NCBI GenBank assembly: GCA_021823825.1
Contig: JAKANJ010000001.1
Coordinates: forward strand, 1-47,070
DNA length: 47,070 nt
DNA from: a bacterium
GTDB taxonomy: Bacteria; Patescibacteriota; Minisyncoccia; Phycocordibacterales; UBA1550
Direction: 5' to 3'
Part shown: positions 42,417 through 47,070 of the stretch, piece after piece
How positions within the stretch are numbered: the first letter of the stretch is position 1
How the letters are laid out: each line of letters starts with the position of its first letter
Position numbers and translations under genes: made by a program
Notes under the pieces: model-generated
Told to the model about the DNA's origin: nothing
What the model saw: only the letters and a program-made list of their open reading frames with translations
The model's database searches: none

Positions 42417-42458
42417 CATTACAAAGATACCCCAGCCACCCGGCTGGGGTACCTTTGT
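42405..42458. repeat. 54-bp direct repeat spanning the tRNA-Gly 3' end, copy 1
   Basis: Covers the last bases of tRNA-Gly and the hairpin; repeated at 42645-42698 with one mismatch (at 42452), 240 bp away. Confidence 0.9.
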
Positions 42459-42460
42459 AA
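42417..42460. terminator. Palindromic hairpin after tRNA-Gly
   Basis: TTACAAAGATACCCCAGCC and its near-perfect complement around ACCC form a strong hairpin of about 19 bp (one G-T type mismatch). It is duplicated at 42657-42698. It lacks a long T-run, so termination strength is uncertain. Confidence 0.65.
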
Positions 42461-42470
42461 TGCTTGGGAT

Positions 42471-42644
42471 GTAGGGAGAATCGAACTGGCCGGAACGATG
42501 CCGAGCAAGGCCACGATAAATCTAGGGCACTGCGATTTTCTAAGGTCTCAGTCGAGACCAAGTAAATCGGGAGCATGCGAGGCCGTGAGGCGGGGCCGGC
42601 AGAAACTTATGAGCGACGGCGAGTAAGTTATCTGTGGCTTCGTT
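42471..42644. repeat. tRNA-Gly-linked palindromic element
   Basis: It begins with GTAGGGAGAATCGAACT (42471-42487), the exact reverse complement of the tRNA-Gly T-arm (42395-42411). Inside is a core hairpin: GATTTTCT, GGTCTCA, GAGACC, AAATCG (42534-42570), shared with the tRNA-Arg(CCG) elements. It also has a GGCC/GGCC arm and the AACTTA-TGAGCGACGGCGA-TAAGTT hairpin. It ends in a degenerate copy of the T-arm that runs into the second copy of the tRNA 3' end. No ORF is supported across it. Confidence 0.7.
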
Positions 42645-42698
42645 TCCCTACCCGCACATTACAAAGATACCCCAGCCACCCGGCTGGGGTATCTTTGT
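42645..42698. repeat. 54-bp direct repeat of the tRNA-Gly 3' end, copy 2
   Basis: Same as 42405-42458 with one mismatch; it closes the palindromic element like a duplicated attachment end. Confidence 0.9.
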
Positions 42699-43057
42699 GT
42701 AATTTAAGCGGCAACAAGGCAAGTCCAATATATAGAATAGGTGCAGGTTCAACTCAACGCATAAAGGACACTAAAATATTAAAACACAGCCAATGAATAG
42801 CACGTCAACAGCCATACTAGGCAAAATATAGCTTAAAATTATAAAAACTGTGGATAACTATGTGGATACTGTTGATAAAGGACACATAAAATTAAAAGCG
42901 TAATGTCTAAAACTCTAAAAGACGTAGTAGCTATTTCTAAAAAACCTATACATCCCAATGGTATTTAAGAAATTTGCAAAAAAACGCAGATTTTTATGTA
43001 AATGTTACTAAGTAACATATACATTGTTATTCGTGAAACGTTCAAGTATACTGACTT
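42699..43057. other. Gene-free interval with DnaA-type boxes and an operator-like palindrome
   Basis: TGTGGATAA (42849-42857, perfect DnaA box) and TGTGGATAC (42861-42869) are 12 bp apart. ATGTTACTAAGTAACAT (43002-43018) is a 17-bp palindrome 28 bp upstream of the -10 box of the next gene (TATACT 43047-43052), the position expected of an operator. A parS-like site overlaps at 43025-43040. No other gene is visible. Confidence 0.55.
43025..43040. promoter_or_regulatory. parS-like site 4
   Basis: TGTTATTCGTGAAACG matches parS at 12 of 16 positions; the right half is complete (CGTGAAAC). Confidence 0.4.
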
Positions 43058-43471
43058 GTGGCGGTACAAACAGAAAAACAAAAAATTGGAGCACTTGGGG
43101 AGGAAATTGCGTCAAAATTCCTTACTAATAAGGGTTTTACGATAAAATTAAGGAATTATCGTAAGAAATGTGGCGAAATTGATATTATCGCAGAAAAAGG
43201 GGAAATACTTCATTTTGTTGAAGTTAAAAGTGTTTCACGTGAAAGTTCTAATGATTTTGATCCAGGTGTTTCCCATGAAACGTGTGGCTATCGGCCAGAG
43301 GACAACATCCACCCACAGAAACTGAAACGTCTATCTAGGGCGATTAGACTTTATTTGTGGGAAAACTTTCATGAAAATGAGCCAAAATGGGTGTTTGATG
43401 CAATAACAGTAAAGCTAAATATCAAAACTATGCGAGCCTTTGTTAAGTTTATTGGGGATATCACGCTGTAG
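43058..43471 (+). CDS. UPF0102/YraN-family nuclease-like protein
   Basis: The 137-residue protein starts at GTG (43058) and contains GALGEEIASKFLTNKGF, then KCGEIDIIAEKGEILHFVEVKS, the endonuclease-like ExD/ExK arrangement (GEIDxI ... FVEVK) of the YraN family. The cellular role of the family is unsettled. TATACT is 5 nt before the GTG, so the transcript should be leaderless. An insert rich in Ser and Asp after VEVKS coincides with two parS-like sites, suggesting the DNA sequence there may be selected for binding rather than coding. Confidence 0.88.
   Translation: MAVQTEKQKIGALGEEIASKFLTNKGFTIKLRNYRKKCGEIDIIAEKGEILHFVEVKSVSRESSNDFDPGVSHETCGYRPEDNIHPQKLKRLSRAIRLYLWENFHENEPKWVFDAITVKLNIKTMRAFVKFIGDITL
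43231..43246. promoter_or_regulatory. parS-like site 5 (inside the UPF0102 gene)
   Basis: TGTTTCACGTGAAAGT matches parS at 14 of 16 positions, the best site in the window. Confidence 0.65.
43267..43282. promoter_or_regulatory. parS-like site 6 (inside the UPF0102 gene)
   Basis: TGTTTCCCATGAAACG matches parS at 13 of 16 positions, 36 bp after site 5. Confidence 0.5.
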
Positions 43472-43576
43472 GAGCTTTATAAAAGTAACTGAGTGTGCTA
43501 GTATTTCATAACAATTTTCCGCTTTGGAGCGAAATTGTACTTGGAACGGTTCTCTATTGAAAATTGAAGCTATGGT

Positions 43577-43652
43577 CGGGGTGTGGTGTAACGGCTAACA
43601 TTCCTGTTTTGGGTACAGGCGACTCCGGGTTCGAATCCCGGCACCCCGACCA
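43577..43652 (+). tRNA. tRNA-Pro (anticodon TGG)
   Basis: Acceptor CGGGGTG pairs with CACCCCG; anticodon loop TTTGGGT within CCTGT/ACAGG gives TGG; T-arm CCGGG-TTCGAAT-CCCGG. Unlike the other three tRNAs here, ACCA follows the acceptor, so CCA is encoded. Confidence 0.95.
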
Positions 43653-43706
43653 TGATTTTAATTGGTATCGGGGGGTATTTGACAAAATGTTGAATATCCC
43701 TGCGAA

Positions 43707-43778
43707 CCCCTCGTCGTTCAACGGATAGGACGCAAGCTTCCGAAGCCTGTGACGCAGGTTCGATTCCTGCCGAGGGGA
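43707..43778 (+). tRNA. tRNA-Arg (anticodon CCG)
   Basis: Acceptor CCCCTCG pairs with CGAGGGG; anticodon loop TTCCGAA gives CCG; T-arm GCAGG-TTCGATT-CCTGC. The anticodon stem CAAGC/GCCTG has an internal A-C mismatch (29-41). CCA is not encoded. It lies 54 bp after tRNA-Pro. Confidence 0.93.
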
Positions 43779-43780
43779 CA

Positions 43781-43825
43781 ATAGCAAAACTCCAGCAAGG
43801 TTAAGCCTTGCTGGAGTTTTGCTAT
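43781..43825. terminator. Perfect 20-bp hairpin after tRNA-Arg(CCG)
   Basis: ATAGCAAAACTCCAGCAAGG and its exact complement with a 5-nt loop, containing GTTTT on the descending arm. It is a likely terminator for the tRNA-Pro/Arg transcript. Confidence 0.75.
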
Positions 43826-43832
43826 ATCGCGC

Positions 43833-43943
43833 CCCCTCGGCAGGAATCGAACCGTAGGCGACTGATTTTCTTGGTCTCAACAGAGACCTTAGAAAATCGG
43901 AGTTCCGACTGAAAGGAGGGGCGATTCCTGCCGAGGGGACAAT
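43833..43943. repeat. tRNA-Arg(CCG)-linked palindromic element, copy 1
   Basis: The left end (43833-43853) is the exact reverse complement of the last 21 bases of the tRNA T-arm plus acceptor (43757-43777). The right end (43922-43943) is an exact 22-bp direct copy of 43761-43782. Between them is the core hairpin GATTTTCT-T-GGTCTC-AACA-GAGACC-TT-AGAAAATC (43864-43898). The ends pair over 17 bp, so the element is a nested palindrome. Bases 43842-43932 are repeated exactly at 44000-44090. Confidence 0.8.
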
Positions 43944-43945
43944 GA

Positions 43946-43980
43946 CAAAAACACCAGATTTGCTCCTGGTGCTTTTTGTT
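43946..43980. terminator. Hairpin with T-run after element copy 1
   Basis: ACAAAAA, ACCAG / CTGGT stem and TTTTTGT. Like the real tRNA gene, the element is followed directly by a terminator. Confidence 0.7.
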
Positions 43981-43990
43981 ATACGAGTTA

Positions 43991-44098
43991 TCCCTCAGTA
44001 GGAATCGAACCGTAGGCGACTGATTTTCTTGGTCTCAACAGAGACCTTAGAAAATCGGAGTTCCGACTGAAAGGAGGGGCGATTCCTGCCAAGGGTAC
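43991..44098. repeat. tRNA-Arg(CCG)-linked palindromic element, copy 2
   Basis: Identical to copy 1 over 91 bp (44000-44090) but with diverged outer ends: TCCCTCAGT on the left and AAGGGTACA on the right instead of the tRNA acceptor sequence. This suggests an older insertion or an element derived from a different acceptor end. Confidence 0.75.
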
Positions 44099-44237
44099 AA
44101 AATATTCAAATCATGGTGCGGTGACACCCTTTCTGTGAAATTTAGTGACCTTCTTGATTAATGATCACCATTACGGTACTCTTCAAAATAGAAATAAATT
44201 GAGTCAATGGCGGCTCGAGGATACCAAGGGGGATAAA

Positions 44238-44540
44238 ATGCACATACCTCAGGTACGGAAATACCTTTGTGTAGTCTGCAAGAAAAATGAAATTGTTGAG
44301 CATCGGACAGAGCATACCTATGAAGGCGATGTTCCCGACCAGTGTAACTGCGATCTGAGCACCCATGATGGGTACCACGTTTCTGGTGGGAAGTTGCTGA
44401 AACAGCGTCAGGAGGGCTGCTGGACTTCTCTCAGTACAAACATGCTGGCGGTTGGTCCTGGTGGTATTTGCGAGGACTGCCTGAAAAATGAAATCGTAAG
44501 AGCTCTTTTGCCACATCTTGGTTTCAATCCCTGGACATGA
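44238..44540 (+). CDS. Small Cys-rich zinc-ribbon-like protein, function unknown
   Basis: From the ATG at 44238 (preceded by a GGGGGAT purine-rich stretch that could act as ribosome-binding site) the 100-residue product contains CVVCKKNEIVEHRTEH near the start, CNC in the middle and CEDCLKNEIVRALLPH near the end. The repeated CxxCxKNEIVxxxxxH motif suggests two half-sites of a zinc knuckle. No family is recognised. It is the only gene in the window that ends in TGA. The same frame stays open past the TGA into the histidine kinase. A terminator follows at 44551. Confidence 0.6.
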   Translation: MHIPQVRKYLCVVCKKNEIVEHRTEHTYEGDVPDQCNCDLSTHDGYHVSGGKLLKQRQEGCWTSLSTNMLAVGPGGICEDCLKNEIVRALLPHLGFNPWT

Positions 44541-44550
44541 CAACAGACAG

Positions 44551-44584
44551 AAAGCCGCACGGCAGTAGTATGTGCGGCTTTTTC
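44551..44584 (+). terminator. Terminator after the zinc-ribbon gene
   Basis: AAGCCGCAC / GTGCGGCTT stem with an 11-nt loop and a T5 tail, starting 10 bp after the TGA. Confidence 0.8.
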
Positions 44585-44645
44585 TTGTTTGTTTTTCCAC
44601 ATTGGCGTAATGATTATTTTCTTTGTTGGTGTATACTGGTACTAC

Positions 44646-46223
44646 ATGAAACTAGGGACAAAGATAAATCTTATTCTTATCGGTGTTGTCGCAGTGACTC
44701 TCACAATCGGTTTTTGGGTAATTGTCGGAATAGAAGCAGGGAATATTGAGAATCAAGTAGTTGGTGACACCAACACGGTCACAAAATTGGTCCAAGAAGA
44801 TGCATCTCGTGTACTCGCTCAGACACAGGCAAAAACAGGAATAACGCCAGATGAAACAGCATATTTGAAAAAAATTGTTGACGATGCTTTTTTGTTTGGA
44901 AAGACTGACCCAAAAGCTGCTTATGGTTTTTTCCACGATATTATTATTTTTGACAAGAATCTTTCTGTTCTTGTAAATAGCGGGGATACAAAAGAAAATT
45001 TTTCAAACGATGATCCAATTTACGTTAAAATTCGCCAAGATGTTTTAAGCGGGGCAAAGGCAAACGCTGAGTACGAACGTCTCAATGACGGTAACGACAA
45101 CAGTGACGTTCTTGTGTACGTCAGTCCACTTATAATTCACGATAGCAAAGGGGACCGCATTGTAGGGGTCATTGAAACTCATGCAATGAAAAATGCATAT
45201 CAAGATCGAGTAAATGCGTTGCGCGCGCGCATGCTAGGTGTTGGGGTTGTCTTTACTGCTGTTCTTGTTATCGCACTAGCAATCATTCTTGAGAGGCAAG
45301 TTGTTGGTCCGATTCGCAGATACTCACTTGTAGCACAAAAAGTTGCTGCAGGGGATCTTAAACAGCAGGTTGAGCACACTTCTAATGACGAAATTGGTAA
45401 ATTCGGTGAGGTTTTTAACCTCATGGTGAAAAACTTGCGTGAGCTTGACCAAATGAAATCTGATTTTGTTTCTGTGGCCGCACATCAGCTACGCACCCCT
45501 CTTTCCGGACTAAACTGGGTAATCAAGTTATTTATTGGGGGAGATCTCGGGCCAACTACGGAATATCAAAAGAAAATGCTTGACCGGGCATATGAGGCCG
45601 AACAAAAAATGATAACTTTGGTAAACGATCTCTTGAATGTGTCACGTATAGAAAATGGCAAATTTGGGTATAAGTTTGAGAAAAACGACCTTGCACTCTT
45701 ACTTAAAACACTTGTATCAAATGTTGATCTTGCCGCAAAGGAGCACAATATTGAAGTGAAGCTTGAACACAAGGGCGAACCATTTCCCGAATTTGTTTTT
45801 GATTCCGAAAAGCTTCTCATGGCGCTTCAAAATATTACAGACAATGCTCTCAAATACACGCTTCCTGGCGGGAGTGTAACAATCACAACAGAAAAAGCTG
45901 GTGACTATGCGGAGATAAAAATAAGCGATACCGGAGTTGGTATTCCAAAAGCGGAAATTCCTAAACTGTTTTCTAAGTTTTTCCGGGCATCAAACGTTAT
46001 TCACCTACAGACGGACGGTTCTGGCCTTGGTCTCTTTATTTCAAAAAATATTATTATTCAGCATGGAGGTCAGGTCTGGGTAGAGTCTGAGGAAGGGAAG
46101 GGCACAACAATAACCGTGGAGGTACCAACCAAAGAGTCCCTACTCCCCAAACAGCAAGAGGAGGAGGGGACGGCCTGGAAAACACAGGTGAGCCAGAGCG
46201 GAGAAGCAACGTGGAAGGTCTAG
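44646..46223 (+). CDS. Membrane sensor histidine kinase
   Basis: The 525-residue protein has TM1 (about 8-28), an extracytoplasmic sensor domain (about 30-195) of unrecognised Cache/PAS-like size, TM2 (about 197-216), a HAMP linker, the HisKA domain with phospho-acceptor His280 in VAAHQLRTPLSG, and an ATPase domain with the N box (QNITDNALKY), G1 DTGVG (428-432) and G2 GSGLGL (458-463). The ATG at 44646 is preferred over an upstream TTG (44589) because TATACT (44632-44637) is 8 nt before it and TM1 then starts at once. It is followed 40 bp later by its probable response regulator. Confidence 0.93.
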   Translation: MKLGTKINLILIGVVAVTLTIGFWVIVGIEAGNIENQVVGDTNTVTKLVQEDASRVLAQTQAKTGITPDETAYLKKIVDDAFLFGKTDPKAAYGFFHDIIIFDKNLSVLVNSGDTKENFSNDDPIYVKIRQDVLSGAKANAEYERLNDGNDNSDVLVYVSPLIIHDSKGDRIVGVIETHAMKNAYQDRVNALRARMLGVGVVFTAVLVIALAIILERQVVGPIRRYSLVAQKVAAGDLKQQVEHTSNDEIGKFGEVFNLMVKNLRELDQMKSDFVSVAAHQLRTPLSGLNWVIKLFIGGDLGPTTEYQKKMLDRAYEAEQKMITLVNDLLNVSRIENGKFGYKFEKNDLALLLKTLVSNVDLAAKEHNIEVKLEHKGEPFPEFVFDSEKLLMALQNITDNALKYTLPGGSVTITTEKAGDYAEIKISDTGVGIPKAEIPKLFSKFFRASNVIHLQTDGSGLGLFISKNIIIQHGGQVWVESEEGKGTTITVEVPTKESLLPKQQEEEGTAWKTQVSQSGEATWKV

Positions 46224-46263
46224 TTGAAATATTCTTTTTGTATTATAATAAAAAGTACCTATT

Positions 46264-47070
46264 ATGAGCGACAAAAGAAAAATAATTGTAATTGAGGACG
46301 ACGTTATTCTCAGTGATGTTCTTGCGATAAAGCTTAAGAAACTTGGTTATGATGTTGATAAGGCTCAGGATGACGTAGCAGCATTCCAAAAAATTAAAAC
46401 AGATCATCCTGCGTGCATCGTTCTTGATATTTTGATGGCACGAAAAGTTGGCATTGGACTTTTGAGCCAAATAAAAGCTGACCTTAGTCTTCGCGATATT
46501 CCTGTTCTCCTTACTGCAACCGCAGAAGATAAAGATGAAGTAAAACACGCTCGAGAGCTTGGCGCGCGCGATTTTATCTTTAAAGCCGTAATGGACCCAA
46601 ATGAGATTGTTGAGAAAGTGGGCCAAATGCTCTCAGGGGTAGCGCCCGCTCCTTTGCAAAGTACGGCAAGTCAAGCTCCGGCGTCAGCACCTCAGGCTAC
46701 GGCCCCAGTAGCAGGTGGAAAAACTTTTGTACTCGTCATTGAAGACGATAAATTCCTCAGAGAGCTTTTGGTGAGGAAGCTCTCAAGCGAAGGATTTGAT
46801 GTCCAGAATGCAATTGATGCTACTTCAGCATTCGCTATTTTGGCGCAACGAAAACCTACGATCATTCTTTGTGATCTTATTTTGCCTGAAGTAAGCGGTT
46901 TTGAAATTCTTCAGCGCATTAAAGCAGATCCAAAGATCTCCGATGTCCCCGTAATCATTTTGAGTAATCTTGGTCAGAAAGAGGACACCGATAGGGCAAT
47001 GGCTCTTGGTGCAAAAGATTTCATGGTTAAGGCAAACTTTACGCTTGATGAAATCGTTGAAAAGATTCGT
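46264..47070 (+). CDS. Double-receiver response regulator (3' end cut by window)
   Basis: The frame is open to the window edge (269 codons). Receiver 1 (about 5-122) has acidic residues IEDD, phospho-acceptor Asp55 (IVLDILMA), Thr84/85 and Lys107 (DFIFKAV). An Ala/Pro/Ser linker (about 124-152) follows, then receiver 2 (about 154-269) with IEDD, Asp204 (ILCDLILPE), Ser234 and Lys256 (DFMVKAN). No output domain is seen before the edge. It is probably the partner of the upstream kinase; two receivers in tandem suggest a phosphorelay or a scaffold rather than a transcription factor. Confidence 0.92.
   Translation, partial: MSDKRKIIVIEDDVILSDVLAIKLKKLGYDVDKAQDDVAAFQKIKTDHPACIVLDILMARKVGIGLLSQIKADLSLRDIPVLLTATAEDKDEVKHARELGARDFIFKAVMDPNEIVEKVGQMLSGVAPAPLQSTASQAPASAPQATAPVAGGKTFVLVIEDDKFLRELLVRKLSSEGFDVQNAIDATSAFAILAQRKPTIILCDLILPEVSGFEILQRIKADPKISDVPVIILSNLGQKEDTDRAMALGAKDFMVKANFTLDEIVEKIR

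Noticed and set aside
43554..43880. Minus-strand ORFs across the tRNA genes (also near 41601-41866 and 42163-42576)
   Set aside because: They are translations of tRNA genes and repeats, with recurrent peptides such as DSNPE typical of this artefact.
41657..44098. CRISPR array
   Set aside because: Repeats are few, long, mutually different and built from tRNA sequence; spacers are not uniform and no cas gene is present.
41657..44098. Integron attC sites
   Set aside because: Palindromes and a tyrosine recombinase 3 kb away suggested it, but no R'/R'' core (RYYYAAC/GTTRRRY) pairs or cassettes are seen, and the recombinase looks like housekeeping Xer.
43833..44098. Degenerate class II tRNA genes in the elements
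   Set aside because: GGTCTC/GAGACC could mimic a long variable arm, but no anticodon stem-loop and T-arm combination can be folded on either strand.
44142..44600. 152-codon minus-strand ORF opposite the zinc-ribbon gene
   Set aside because: Runs backward through the terminator; the plus strand has the repeated CxxC motif, start signal and terminator.
1..47070. Reassignment of UGA to glycine or tryptophan
   Set aside because: No confidently called gene contains an in-frame UGA, so recoding cannot be supported; only avoidance is seen.

Overview
The window looks like the chromosomal replication-origin region of a Candidate Phyla Radiation (Patescibacteria) bacterium, most likely Parcubacteria/Paceibacteria. 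This rests on small divergent versions of universal genes (a shortened YebC, a 45-residue ribosomal protein L34), the classic rpmH-rnpA-yidD-yidC / dnaA-dnaN arrangement without recF, and a large VirB4/PrgI/VirB6/pilin cluster of the kind common in this radiation. Short intergenic gaps and moderate GC fit. The exact lineage cannot be read from the sequence alone.

Layout. 1-8.4 kb: a pilus-assembly ATPase cut by the left edge, a free-standing structured RNA, Holliday-junction genes ruvB and ruvC around yebC, a 45-aa acidic protein, tyrS and a class A penicillin-binding protein. 8.4-13.1 kb: origin region, with dnaA, dnaN and a DciA-like helicase-loader gene leftward and rpmH, rnpA, yidD, yidC rightward; DnaA boxes flank dnaA. 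13.1-25.3 kb: a leftward type IV secretion-like cluster (membrane-anchored protein, Ala-rich secreted protein, VirB6-like channel, cytosolic protein, PrgI, separate VirB4 N-domain, VirB4 ATPase, Ig-like protein, VirB2-like pilin fused to a possible M15 peptidase domain, propeller-like protein). 25.4-41.5 kb: surface proteins, rsmA, a UvrD-type helicase, a CPR-type coiled-coil protein with a duplicated domain, a LysM/M23 protein, YifB/ComM, a DksA-like protein, an NYN nuclease, rpsO, a Xer recombinase, exonuclease III and a CCA-adding enzyme.

41.5-44.1 kb is the strangest stretch. Four tRNA genes (Arg-TCG, Gly-GCC, Pro-TGG, Arg-CCG) are interleaved with repeats and long palindromes. Two of the tRNAs are followed by elements that carry an inverted copy of that tRNA's own 3' end, a shared internal hairpin core and then a direct copy of the 3' end. 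Overlapping this region (40.2-43.3 kb) are six close matches to the ParB site parS, some inside coding genes, which suggests a centromere-like region about 30 kb from dnaA. The window closes with a small zinc-ribbon protein, a membrane histidine kinase and a double-receiver response regulator cut by the right edge.

Two window-wide properties stand out. Of 42 confidently called complete genes, 25 stop at TAA and 17 at TAG; none uses TGA, and TGA does not appear as an internal codon. The only TGA stop found belongs to the 100-aa zinc-ribbon gene in the repeat region. Also, many genes have a TATAAT/TATACT-like -10 box only 5-9 nt before the start codon, which implies leaderless mRNAs and was used here to choose several start codons.
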